NCBI GenBank assembly: GCA_965658375.1
Contig: CBFHSD010000005.1
Location: forward strand, 24,764-88,763
Origin: CBFHSD01 sp965658375
Lineage (GTDB): Bacteria; Bacteroidota; Bacteroidia; Flavobacteriales_G; Salibacteraceae
DNA: 64,000 nt
Direction of reading: 5' to 3'
The translations under genes and the position numbers were made by a program. The notes beneath the pieces are model-generated. The model was not told the DNA's origin, searched no databases, and saw only the letters and a program-made list of their open reading frames with translations. Every line of letters begins with the position of its first letter. The stretch's first letter is position 1. Shown here in pieces: positions 34,686 through 43,858 of the stretch.

Positions 34686-36820
34686 GAAAGTTACTCGCCT
34701 TTTCAGTGGTATTCCTGACCCTCAACTTCTGTTTGGGGCAAATCACGCCTAAATCATATTTCGAAAAAGGCCTCTATTTTCTTGAGCATGGCGATTTTCC
34801 TGGTGCGGTAACTCCCTTTAAAAAAGCCCATCAATTGGATCCCGAAAATCCTGAATATGCCTTTATGTTGGCAGAGAGTTATCGCTTGTATCATGAAACA
34901 AGGTTCGCCAATACCTACTATGAAAAAACTATTGAGCTTGATGCTGAAGGCATTTATACCGAAGCGTATTTTCATCTTGGACAAGGCTGCATACAACTGG
35001 AAGAATTTGACATTGCTAAAACACATTTCGAGCACTTTGTAGACAAAGGTGACAGGCGATCTCCGTACTACAAATGGGCCAAGCAAGGTGTAGAAAATGC
35101 AGACTTTGCAGAGCAGTTTCGCACAGACTCCATAGACGTTACTTTAGAAGAATTGAATGAGTTAAACACATCTGGTGGGGAATACGCCCCTGTTGCTATC
35201 AACGCGCATCAATTGATGTACGTAGACTCTAACTATGAAAGCAAACGCTTTGACCTCACCACTCAATCTTCTTCTTTACCAGCTATTGAAAACCTTCCAA
35301 AAAGGGCACAGCACATTGCTTTAAATCAAGACAGCACACTCATTTGTTTTTCAATGCAAGACTTGATTTATCAAGGGGTTTTGAAACAAAGTAAACTAGC
35401 TTCTTTTGAGCCGCTTCCCGAACAAGTGAACACACCCAACACCAAAAATACGCAGCCTCAATGGCTTAAGGTGGGGAACAAAACATACATCATTTACAGC
35501 AGTGATAGACCTAGAGGCAAAGGCGGCATGGACATTTGGCTTACGGAAAGAAAAGCCAGAAGAGGAAACGTAAAATGGGGGAACCCAAAAAACTTAAGTC
35601 GAGCCATCAATAGCCCGGGAGATGAGATTTGCCCTTGGTACAATAATGAAGATCAAGTCTTGTATTTCAGCTCTAACTTTCATGCTGGTTTTGGAGGGTT
35701 TGATATTTTCAAAGCAGAAGGCAACAACAGAAGTTATCGTGCTCCACAAAACATGGGAAAACCCATCAACAGCACATCCAACGATTTATACTTTTCTAAG
35801 AACAGACCTTTTGACGCATATTTTGCCTCAAACAGAAGCAGCAATCAATCGAGCTGCTGCAACAATTTATACCGTGTTGTTTGGCCAGAGCCTATTCTTC
35901 CAGATACGGTGACAGAAGATTCAAACGGATTACTCACAGTAGTAGAAAAACCTCCCATCAACAGCATCTCAAGCGTTACCCTCTACTTTGATAACGACCG
36001 TCCTGTGCCAAGGTCTTACGACACAACCACTCAGCTTTCGTACTATTCAACCTATACCAAATACCTACAAACAAAGGCAGCTTACGCCAAGAAATCGGCA
36101 ACAAAAGAATTCATCTCCCCATTTTTTGAAGAGGCCATGCCCAATTCAAAACAACAATTAGACACTGTTAGCGCACAGCTTCAATTTCTTCTAGAAAACA
36201 ACTACGATGTTCAACTGGGCCTGCGTGGTTACACTTCTAGTTTGGCTAAAGGAAAATACAATCAAAACCTTGCACTGAGAAGAATTGTGAGCATAGAGAA
36301 TCAACTCAGCACGTTTAACAAGAACAGTCTTGAACCCTTTATTGAGAATCAGCAATTGGCCTTTGTGCAAATGCCTTTTGGAGAGTTTTTCTCGAGTAGT
36401 GTAAACGATGACCTTCAAGATAAAAGCCGTTCTGTGTATGGAGAAATGGCCATGCGCTCCAGAAAGGTAGAGCTTGTTATTCTAAGCATTACACAAAGAG
36501 ATGCAGATGAAAAAATAAGTATTCCAGAACCCTATCAAGACTTGGGTAAAATACGAGGAGATGAGACCAAAGATTTTCAATTTGAAATCATCAATCCAGG
36601 AAAGAAAGACATAGAAATTGAATCTATTCAAGCAGCATGCAGCTGCACATCTGTAAAGGCTGAGAGTTATTCGGTTTCTCCAGAGAAACCATTGGCACTT
36701 GCTGTCACCTTTTCTCCCAATGGTCAAAAAGGGCCTTTGCTAAAACCCATTTACATCACCACTTCAACAGGAGAATACGTGCTCTATTTCAAGGTATATG
36801 TAGAAGAATCAAAGCCTTAA
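34682..36820 (+). CDS. PorE-like protein: TPR, PD40 propeller, degenerate OmpA domain, DUF1573-like tail
   Basis: The 712-aa protein has a signal peptide (ending CLGQ), TPRs (about 20-140) and a PD40/WD40-like propeller (about 170-400; IIYSSDRPRGKGGMDIW, LYFSSNFHAGFGGFDIF). An OmpA-like domain follows (about 428-615; VTLYFDNDRPVP, LRGYTSSLAKGKYNQNLALR). The Asp that normally contacts diaminopimelate in the OmpA GxTD motif is Ser here, while the Arg is kept. A C-terminal module (about 621-712; LGKIRGDETKDFQFEI, QAACSCTSVK) looks like DUF1573. PorE of the T9SS has TPR, propeller and OmpA parts, but the DUF1573-like tail is extra. It likely links the cassette's barrel to the periplasmic cell wall. 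Confidence 0.82.
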   Translation: MRKLLAFSVVFLTLNFCLGQITPKSYFEKGLYFLEHGDFPGAVTPFKKAHQLDPENPEYAFMLAESYRLYHETRFANTYYEKTIELDAEGIYTEAYFHLGQGCIQLEEFDIAKTHFEHFVDKGDRRSPYYKWAKQGVENADFAEQFRTDSIDVTLEELNELNTSGGEYAPVAINAHQLMYVDSNYESKRFDLTTQSSSLPAIENLPKRAQHIALNQDSTLICFSMQDLIYQGVLKQSKLASFEPLPEQVNTPNTKNTQPQWLKVGNKTYIIYSSDRPRGKGGMDIWLTERKARRGNVKWGNPKNLSRAINSPGDEICPWYNNEDQVLYFSSNFHAGFGGFDIFKAEGNNRSYRAPQNMGKPINSTSNDLYFSKNRPFDAYFASNRSSNQSSCCNNLYRVVWPEPILPDTVTEDSNGLLTVVEKPPINSISSVTLYFDNDRPVPRSYDTTTQLSYYSTYTKYLQTKAAYAKKSATKEFISPFFEEAMPNSKQQLDTVSAQLQFLLENNYDVQLGLRGYTSSLAKGKYNQNLALRRIVSIENQLSTFNKNSLEPFIENQQLAFVQMPFGEFFSSSVNDDLQDKSRSVYGEMAMRSRKVELVILSITQRDADEKISIPEPYQDLGKIRGDETKDFQFEIINPGKKDIEIESIQAACSCTSVKAESYSVSPEKPLALAVTFSPNGQKGPLLKPIYITTSTGEYVLYFKVYVEESKP

Positions 36821-36850
36821 TCGACCTTGTTGATGTTCTCAGAATCATCC

Positions 36851-36858
36851 TATCTTCG
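36851..36858 (+). promoter_or_regulatory. Putative -7 box TATCTTCG
   Basis: One mismatch (TTCG for TTTG), 17 bases before the ATG at 36876; same variant as before lepA, nif3 and gatB. Confidence 0.3.
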
Positions 36859-36875
36859 CGGGAAACACAAGGCAA

Positions 36876-38084
36876 ATGAAAGATCCAGCAAAAGATCCAG
36901 CTACTAGAGTACAAGACTTACAATATTTCGGAGAGTTTGGCGGTGTAAACCCTAGCATTACAGACAGTTCAACTTTCACTTTTTTGAAAGCTGACCGTAT
37001 GGAAGAGATTTTCGAAAAGGAAATTGAAGGTTGCTATTTATACTCTCGTCACTGGAATCCCACGAACCGTTATTTGGCAGAAGCCTTAGCTCAAATGGAA
37101 GGCACAGAAAGCGCTCAAGTAATGGGTTCTGGCATGGGAGCCATTACCTCTGTAATCATGCAATTGTGTGAAGCTGGCAGCCACATTGTAGCAAGCCGCA
37201 CCATTTATGGGGGAACTTATGCTTTTCTAAAAAACTACTTACCAAAATTTAATATCTCCGTTACTTTTATTGACCAAACAGACTTGAAGAGCATTGAGAA
37301 CGCCATTCAAGACAATACCAAAATGGTCTACTGCGAGGCCTTGAGCAATCCGCTTTTAGAAGTTGCCGACATTCCGGCCATCAAAAAATTGGCTCAAGCA
37401 AAAGACATTCCCTTGGTGGTTGACAACACCTTTACGCCATTGGTACTTACACCAGCCGAGTTAGGAGCTGACATTGTTGTTCATTCACTCACAAAATTCA
37501 TCAACGGAAGCAGTGACACTATGGGTGGAGCTGTTTGTGGTTCAAAAGAGTTTATTGATTCATTGATGGATGTAAACACAGGATCTGCTATGCTTCTAGG
37601 GCCAAGTATGGACTCTATGCGTTCAGCATCAATTCTCAAAAACTTGAGAACGCTTCACCTTAGAATGAAGCAGCACAGTGAAAACGCACTTTACGTGGCT
37701 ACGCAATTTGAAAAAGATGGCATATCTGTAAAGTATCCTGGCTTAAAAAGTCACCCGCAAAACGCAATCTTTGAAAACCAAATGAATGAAGCCTATGGCC
37801 ATAGTGGCATGATCTTAATCAACGCGGGAACCAAAGAAAAAGGCTATACCTTCATGGAACACATGCAGAATGAAAACATCGGCTACCTTGCAGTAAGCCT
37901 TGGTTTCTACAAAACACTTTTCTCTGCTCCAGGATCCAGCACTTCAAGTGAAATTCCAATGGAAGAACAAGAGGAAATGGGACTAGGAGAAGGACTGATA
38001 CGCATGTCTGTAGGTATAGACATGGATGTAAAAAGAACCTACGAAAAAATGAAAGACTGCATGAAAAAGGCAGGCATTCTTTAA
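36876..38084 (+). CDS. Cys/Met-metabolism PLP-dependent enzyme (gamma-lyase/synthase family)
   Basis: The 402-aa protein belongs to the trans-sulfuration fold-type I PLP family. Motifs are YSRHWNPTNRYLAEALAQME (phosphate and substrate contact), ASRTIYGGTYAFLKN, VVDNTFTPLVL and the lysine loop VVHSLTKFINGSSDTMGG, with Lys forming the PLP Schiff base. Members include methionine gamma-lyase, cystathionine gamma-synthase and cystathionine lyases; the sequence alone does not settle which. It is transcribed alone, with a strong terminator after it. Confidence 0.88.
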   Translation: MKDPAKDPATRVQDLQYFGEFGGVNPSITDSSTFTFLKADRMEEIFEKEIEGCYLYSRHWNPTNRYLAEALAQMEGTESAQVMGSGMGAITSVIMQLCEAGSHIVASRTIYGGTYAFLKNYLPKFNISVTFIDQTDLKSIENAIQDNTKMVYCEALSNPLLEVADIPAIKKLAQAKDIPLVVDNTFTPLVLTPAELGADIVVHSLTKFINGSSDTMGGAVCGSKEFIDSLMDVNTGSAMLLGPSMDSMRSASILKNLRTLHLRMKQHSENALYVATQFEKDGISVKYPGLKSHPQNAIFENQMNEAYGHSGMILINAGTKEKGYTFMEHMQNENIGYLAVSLGFYKTLFSAPGSSTSSEIPMEEQEEMGLGEGLIRMSVGIDMDVKRTYEKMKDCMKKAGIL

Positions 38085-38092
38085 TCAACTTT

Positions 38093-38128
38093 AAAAGGCA
38101 ACAAATTCAGTTTTGTTGCCTTTTTTTT
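38093..38128 (+). terminator. Strong intrinsic terminator
   Basis: AAAAGGCAACAAA / TTTGTTGCCTTTT, a perfect 13-bp stem, followed by further T; 9 bases after the PLP-enzyme stop. The next gene starts immediately behind it. Confidence 0.92.
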
Positions 38129-38133
38129 GGCTT

Positions 38134-40035
38134 ATGAAAAAATCGCTTGTACTTCTTTTCTCAATTCTATTTTTAGTTATAAACGGCTTTGGTCAAGACT
38201 TTGATCTGGATGTTCCAGAAATTATCTTAGAAGAATCTACCGTTAAAGTGTATGTGCATTTTGAGTCTGAGATTTCAGATTCTACACTCCTCATAAACGG
38301 AGCACCAACTGCACTACTCAGAGATGAAACAGGCAACTATTTCTACCACACTTTTACAGAAGGCAACGAAACAATTTTAGCCCGACATAAAGGCTATGAG
38401 CACAGCCTAAGCACCAATCCCATTTCAGGGTGGTGGTCTATACTTCCTCCATTACTTGCTATTGTTCTTGCTTTAATCACAAAAGAAGTATTGAGCTCCT
38501 TGTTTATTGGAGTATTCTGCGGTGCCGCCATTATAGGGGTGGCCTCAAAAGGTTTTCTTATTGGCGTAAGCACAGGTTTCTTAGCCGTTATAGACACCTA
38601 CATTCTCAACGCATTAAACTCTTCCGATCACCTTTCCATTATCCTATTTTCAATGGTCATAGGTTCCATTGTTACCATTATATCTAAAAATGGAGGAATG
38701 CTTGGCATCGTCAATGCCATCTCTAAATATGCTAAAGATGCTTTCAGTGGCCAATTGGCAACTTACTTTATGGGCATTGCTATATTCTTTGATGACTACG
38801 CCAACACTCTTGTTGTTGGGAACACGATGCGCCCAGTAACTGATTGCCTTAAAATTTCTAGAGAAAAACTCGCTTACATTGTAGATAGCACAGCAGCACC
38901 TATAGCCTCAATTGCCTTTGTAACCACTTGGATTGGTGCAGAATTGAGTTATATCGCAGATGGCACTGCTGTTATCCCTCAAATTACCGAAGGGGCTTAT
39001 TCCATCCTCATCAACTCTTTGCAGTTCTCTTTCTATCCCATCTTCACATTGATTTTCATCTTGTTCTTGATATTTCAGAGAAAAGATTTTGGCACCATGC
39101 TTCATGCAGAAAAGCTCGCACGAGCTGGTAATGCAAGTCCTGGATTACCTCAAACAAAAAACTCTAAAAGTGGAGAACAGGCATTGGAAGAATTTGAAAT
39201 GAAAGAAGGTTTGGCACCCAATCCTTGGTTGGCAATCACACCCATTGCTGTCATTATTTTGGGAACCATTAGCGGATTGCTCGTTACAGGTTGGAACGCT
39301 GAAACATGGAATGAACCCGAATTGGGTTTTGGAAAAAAAATGTCGATTATCATTGGGAATTCTAACAGTTACACTGCCCTTCTTTGGTCTAGCTTAACAG
39401 GTTTAGCGGTGGCCATTATACTCAGCATCTCAACACGATCTTTAACTATTAGTGAATCTGTAGAATCTATGATGAGTGGATTCAAAACCATGCTTACCGC
39501 TATTCTCATTCTCACACTTGCATGGTCTTTAGCTGGAGTTACCGAGCATTTAGAAACGGCTAATTTCTTGAAAACTCTTTGGTCTGATGGGATGACACCC
39601 GTCCTTATCCCGCTCATTACTTTTGTGCTTTCTGCACTTGTTTCTTTTTCTACTGGTTCAAGCTGGGGAACCATGGCCATTCTCTATCCTATTCTTTTAC
39701 CGGCAACCTATGAAATTAGTGTTGCGGGAGGATTGGATCACCCCGAAGCAATGATGATTTTCTACAACGTTGTTTCTACCGTATTGGCCGGTTCTGTTTT
39801 AGGAGATCATTGTTCTCCCATCTCTGACACGACCATTTTAAGTTCATTAGCATCAGGCTGTAATCATATTGAGCATGTAAGAACTCAAATGCCTTATGCC
39901 TTAACTGTTGGAGCTGTATCTATCTTAATAGGAACCCTACCTGCAGCTCTAGGAATCTCTACTTGGCTGCTTTATCCTGTAGGTGTCGGATTGCTTTTCT
40001 TGATTGTGAAATACTTCGGAAAACTCACAGACTAA
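38134..40035 (+). CDS. NhaC-family Na+/H+ antiporter with secreted-type N-terminal domain
   Basis: From ATG 38134 the protein has 633 aa. Unusually it begins with a cleavable-type signal peptide (MKKSLVLLFSILFLVINGFGQ, about 21 residues) and a roughly 75-residue extracytoplasmic domain. The membrane part (about 105-630) then starts at WWSILPPLLAIVLALITKEV. NhaC motifs follow: IAIFFDDYANTLVVGNTMRP, STAAPIASIAFVTTWIGAEL and FSTGSSWGTMAILYPI. It exchanges Na+ for H+ (or a related cation or acid pair) across the inner membrane. A TTG at 38113 lies inside the preceding terminator and is rejected. Confidence 0.88.
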   Translation: MKKSLVLLFSILFLVINGFGQDFDLDVPEIILEESTVKVYVHFESEISDSTLLINGAPTALLRDETGNYFYHTFTEGNETILARHKGYEHSLSTNPISGWWSILPPLLAIVLALITKEVLSSLFIGVFCGAAIIGVASKGFLIGVSTGFLAVIDTYILNALNSSDHLSIILFSMVIGSIVTIISKNGGMLGIVNAISKYAKDAFSGQLATYFMGIAIFFDDYANTLVVGNTMRPVTDCLKISREKLAYIVDSTAAPIASIAFVTTWIGAELSYIADGTAVIPQITEGAYSILINSLQFSFYPIFTLIFILFLIFQRKDFGTMLHAEKLARAGNASPGLPQTKNSKSGEQALEEFEMKEGLAPNPWLAITPIAVIILGTISGLLVTGWNAETWNEPELGFGKKMSIIIGNSNSYTALLWSSLTGLAVAIILSISTRSLTISESVESMMSGFKTMLTAILILTLAWSLAGVTEHLETANFLKTLWSDGMTPVLIPLITFVLSALVSFSTGSSWGTMAILYPILLPATYEISVAGGLDHPEAMMIFYNVVSTVLAGSVLGDHCSPISDTTILSSLASGCNHIEHVRTQMPYALTVGAVSILIGTLPAALGISTWLLYPVGVGLLFLIVKYFGKLTD

Positions 40036-40270
40036 AAAAGCAAAGGCTTGAAAACACTTCAAAATCAAGCCTTTGCCAAGATGTTTATGAAACTAACCCA
40101 AAAGTTTCATGCTTCAAACTTAGCTTCTAGATTCTATGATTTAAACCAATTTTGATGTCGATCGTCATATTAAGTTTGTGAGATGCGGTATCTTTTTGGT
40201 CATTGGTATTTTTCTTTGACTGGTTTAAATCTAAGCTTAAATTGCAGACTAAATTTTTTATCAATCTTAA
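40036..40270. other. Intergenic region with two hairpins, one oriented to terminate minus-strand transcription
   Basis: GCAAAGGCTTGA / TCAAGCCTTTGC (40040-40076, 12-bp stem) has its T-tract only on the minus strand, where it reads TTTTTTAG. ATGAAACT / AGTTTCAT (40087-40110, 8-bp stem) follows. No minus-strand gene lies to the right within this gap. Further on, TATTTTTC (40207-40214) is one base from the -7 consensus for the protease gene. Confidence 0.5.
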
Positions 40271-43200
40271 ATGAAGCACTTCAACTCTTTCGCTACGCTT
40301 ATCATCGTAGCCATCGCACTCCCCTATTCAGCCCTTTCTCAAATATTTCAAGGAAAGGAAGCCCACAAACTTGTTAAAGGAGCCGAGATGGTTCGCATGA
40401 AAAGTGGAACAGACTTCCCTGACTTTGTAAAATACAGAAAAGGCAAAGAACCTCAGCTGGATCAGCTCACCACCATCATCAATCAATTTGTAAAAGGTTC
40501 TGAGTTTGAGCTAAAGCAAACCAACTCAACAACCGACCAAATGGGAATGGTTCACTTCTCTTTTGAGCAAGTAATTAATGGCATTCCTGTAAGCAACACA
40601 AAATTGAATGTGCATACACTCAATGGCAAAATTGTTTCGCTCAATGGCAATTGGCATTCTGAAACAGAATTGCCAAGCCAAGCGCAAATTTTGAATAAAG
40701 GCGGAATGGACATAGCCGCGAAATACGTGGATGCAGAATCTTACATGTGGGAATTTCCAGAGGAAGACGAACACCTGAAATGGGAAACAGGAAACATTTC
40801 TGCTACATACTACCCTGTTGGAAAGCTCACTTATGTTGCTTCATCTTTCTATTCTGAAAGCACAAATTTGAAGTTGGCATACAAATACGACATCTATTCT
40901 AAGAAGCCATTGCAAAGACAAGAAGTTTATGTAGATGCTCTGACAGGAGAAGTAATCGCTTCTCTAGATAAAATTTGCCATGTAGATGTGCCGGCAGTAG
41001 CAAACACTGCCTACAGTGGTATTCAAAATATTGTGGCCGATAGCGCAGCTCCAGGAGTATATACTCTATACGAGAGTGGAAGAGGAAACGGTATCGTTAC
41101 TAGAAACCTACTCAACGGCACATCGTATGCTAACTCGGCAGATTTTACAGATACAGACAATTATTGGAACAACTTCAATGCAAATCTTGATGAGTACGCC
41201 ACTGATGCCCATTGGGGTGCAGAAATGACGTATGACTACCTTTCATTGGTTCACAATAGAAACAGCATCGATGGAAACGGCTTTACACTTTACAGCTACA
41301 TTCATGCTGATCTTGTTGGTTTTGGATTAGGTTCTAATGTGAATGCTTTTTGGGACGGAAACCGCATGACCTACGGTGATGGTGGTGGATCTATAACCCC
41401 GCTTACCGCTATTGACATTGCTGGACATGAAATTGCTCACGGACTGACTTCCAACTCAGCCGCTTTGATTTACTCCTATGAGAGTGGCGCATTGAACGAA
41501 TCGTTCAGTGATATTTTCGGAACAGCCATTGACCATTATGCAAGACCAAACAATTGGAATTGGTTGGTAGGTGATGAGATTGGTACAACCCTTCGTTCTA
41601 TGAGTAATCCAAATGCCTACGGAGATCCTGACACCTACCTTGGAAACAGCTGGCATACTGCAGCAAGTGACAACGGTGGAGTTCACATCAACTCTGGAGT
41701 ACAAAACAAATGGTTTCAGTTACTTGTAGAAGGAGATAGTGCCGTGAATGACTTAGGAAATACATACAATGTTACTGGCTTAGGCTGGAGCGATGCAGAG
41801 CAAATTGCCTTTAGAAACTTAACTGTTTACTTAACCCAAACTTCACAATATGCAGATGCTCAATTCTATTCTATTCTTTCTGCAATAGACATTTTTGGAG
41901 CATGTAGCCCTCAAGTAGCCTCAACAACCAATGCATGGTATGCTGTGGGAATAGGACCTGAATATGTACCTTATGTATTAAGTGATTTTGAAGGAGACAT
42001 CACAACAGTGTGTGAAGGTCCATTAACCGTTACTTTTAACAATAACAGTGTCAACGGAACTTCATTCTTCTGGAATTTCGGAGACGGCACCACAAGCACA
42101 GACCAGTATCCAACACATACATATACTACAGATGGAAACTACACAGTAAGCCTTGTGGTAGATGGCGGCACTTGTGGATCTGACACAATGATTCTTCAAG
42201 ACTATATTTCTATACAGGCTACAAATCCTTGTATTGATGTAATGCCAAGCACAGGTAGCACTATAGCAAATGCATGCGTAGGAAGAGTATACGATCCGGG
42301 AGGTCCAGGTGTGGATTACCCAAGTAATACCACCTCTATTTTCACGATTGATCCAGGAGGCGCGCAGGCTCTTACTTTGGACTTTATTTCTTTTGACATT
42401 GAAGCTGGTGTGCAAGGCACATGTGTATTTGATTACTTAGAAATTTATGACGGCACCACGACCAACGCACCATTAATAGGCAGGTACTGCAATACTTCGG
42501 GAAGCCCTGGGACGATTTCAGCTCCTTCCGGAACTGCAACACTCAAATTCTTTAGCGATGGCGGCCTGGAATTGCCTGGTTTTGAAATGACTTGGGAGTG
42601 TTCATATCCTAACGTTCCACCAGTGGCAGACTTTAGCTTTGCCGGGGATGAAGATTGTACCGGTTTAGTAGAATTTGAAGACTTAAGCACATTTGGCCCA
42701 AGTACTTGGTTGTGGGATTTTGGCGATGGAACTACCTCTACACTAAAGAACCCAACACATACCTATACCCAAAATGGAACGTACTCTGTGAGCTTAACAG
42801 CATCCAATGCAAATGGAAGCAATACTGCCTTTCAGAATGGGGTGGTTTCTATCAATAAGCCAGCAGAACCTTTTGTTGCAGATGCCACAATTTGTTACAA
42901 TACCAATGCTATGCTAATAGCTTCTAACAATGGGGGAACCAACCATTGGTACAACAGTCAACTTGGAGGTCAACCGATTGCGGTAGGAGATACGTTTAGC
43001 ACGCCTGTGCTAACTGCAACTTCTAACTATTACGTAGAAGAACGTTTTAAAGCTCCGGCACAAAGCGTTGGGCCAGTAGATAATTCCTTTGGAGGTGGAA
43101 ATATTTTCAACAATTATCAGTACCTTAACTTTGATGCAGATCAAGACTTTATTCTTGAATCTGTTTATGTGTATTCAGGTGAAGCAGCAACAAGAACGAT

Positions 43201-43777
43201 TGAACTTAGAAATAGTCAAGGTGTAGTTCTTCAAGATACCTCCATCTTTATACCAACAGGAGACTTTAGAATTGAATTAGAATTCAACGTTCCTATTGGC
43301 ACAGACTATCAATTGGGATTGTCTCAAAACTCAACAATTCGTTTGTACAGAAATAACTCTGGACCTAGCTATCCTTATCAAATACCAGGGATTTTGAGCA
43401 TTACCAGCTCTTCAGCCAACACAGATCCTTTTGGCTATTACTATTTTTTCTATGATTGGAGAGTACGTACCCAAGACTGCGTTTCTGAAAGAAATGAAGT
43501 GGTGGTTACAACTGAGTTTTGCAATAGCGTGAACGAACTTGCAGCTGAGAACTTATTCAGTGTGTACCCTAACCCAACTCAAAGCGAGATTAACATTACT
43601 GTAGAAGGTGACTGGGCTTCAGATATTCGTGTCATTGACTTGAGCGGAAAAACACTTCTTGAAGTTCCTGTGATTAAAGGAATCAATAGACTATCTATAG
43701 AAGACTTAGCAAGTGGGGTTTACTTTGTAGAGCTTACAGGAAGCAAAACATCAAGAACACGCATTATAAAACAATAG
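40271..43777 (+). CDS. Secreted M4 (thermolysin-like) metalloprotease with PKD, CUB and T9SS domains
   Basis: The 1168-aa preproprotein has a signal peptide (ending YSALSQ) and an FTP/PepSY-type propeptide (about 25-235). The M4 catalytic domain (about 245-565) has HEIAH at 386-390, GALNESFSD giving the third zinc ligand Glu410 (20 residues after His390, as in thermolysin) and the downstream HINSGVQNKWF His. Then come PKD (about 572-650), CUB (about 654-776, with paired Cys) and PKD (about 785-860). An Ig-like stretch and a type A T9SS sorting domain (VYPNPTQSEI, about 1093-1168) close the protein. It degrades extracellular protein. A bidirectional terminator follows. Confidence 0.94.
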   Translation: MKHFNSFATLIIVAIALPYSALSQIFQGKEAHKLVKGAEMVRMKSGTDFPDFVKYRKGKEPQLDQLTTIINQFVKGSEFELKQTNSTTDQMGMVHFSFEQVINGIPVSNTKLNVHTLNGKIVSLNGNWHSETELPSQAQILNKGGMDIAAKYVDAESYMWEFPEEDEHLKWETGNISATYYPVGKLTYVASSFYSESTNLKLAYKYDIYSKKPLQRQEVYVDALTGEVIASLDKICHVDVPAVANTAYSGIQNIVADSAAPGVYTLYESGRGNGIVTRNLLNGTSYANSADFTDTDNYWNNFNANLDEYATDAHWGAEMTYDYLSLVHNRNSIDGNGFTLYSYIHADLVGFGLGSNVNAFWDGNRMTYGDGGGSITPLTAIDIAGHEIAHGLTSNSAALIYSYESGALNESFSDIFGTAIDHYARPNNWNWLVGDEIGTTLRSMSNPNAYGDPDTYLGNSWHTAASDNGGVHINSGVQNKWFQLLVEGDSAVNDLGNTYNVTGLGWSDAEQIAFRNLTVYLTQTSQYADAQFYSILSAIDIFGACSPQVASTTNAWYAVGIGPEYVPYVLSDFEGDITTVCEGPLTVTFNNNSVNGTSFFWNFGDGTTSTDQYPTHTYTTDGNYTVSLVVDGGTCGSDTMILQDYISIQATNPCIDVMPSTGSTIANACVGRVYDPGGPGVDYPSNTTSIFTIDPGGAQALTLDFISFDIEAGVQGTCVFDYLEIYDGTTTNAPLIGRYCNTSGSPGTISAPSGTATLKFFSDGGLELPGFEMTWECSYPNVPPVADFSFAGDEDCTGLVEFEDLSTFGPSTWLWDFGDGTTSTLKNPTHTYTQNGTYSVSLTASNANGSNTAFQNGVVSINKPAEPFVADATICYNTNAMLIASNNGGTNHWYNSQLGGQPIAVGDTFSTPVLTATSNYYVEERFKAPAQSVGPVDNSFGGGNIFNNYQYLNFDADQDFILESVYVYSGEAATRTIELRNSQGVVLQDTSIFIPTGDFRIELEFNVPIGTDYQLGLSQNSTIRLYRNNSGPSYPYQIPGILSITSSSANTDPFGYYYFFYDWRVRTQDCVSERNEVVVTTEFCNSVNELAAENLFSVYPNPTQSEINITVEGDWASDIRVIDLSGKTLLEVPVIKGINRLSIEDLASGVYFVELTGSKTSRTRIIKQ

Positions 43778-43802
43778 GGCAAACGCCTTAAACATATGAC
43801 AA

Positions 43803-43837
43803 CAAAAAAGCCTCCGTCAAATGACGGAGGCTTTTTT
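43803..43837. terminator. Bidirectional terminator
   Basis: A-tract, GCCTCCGTCA / TGACGGAGGC stem, T-tract, placed between the converging protease and zinc-ribbon-like genes. Confidence 0.93.
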
Positions 43838-43858
43838 TATATCTATTGAATGCTAAAA

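Noticed and set aside
38113..38133. TTG start upstream of the NhaC ATG
   Set aside because: Lies in the right arm of the preceding terminator.
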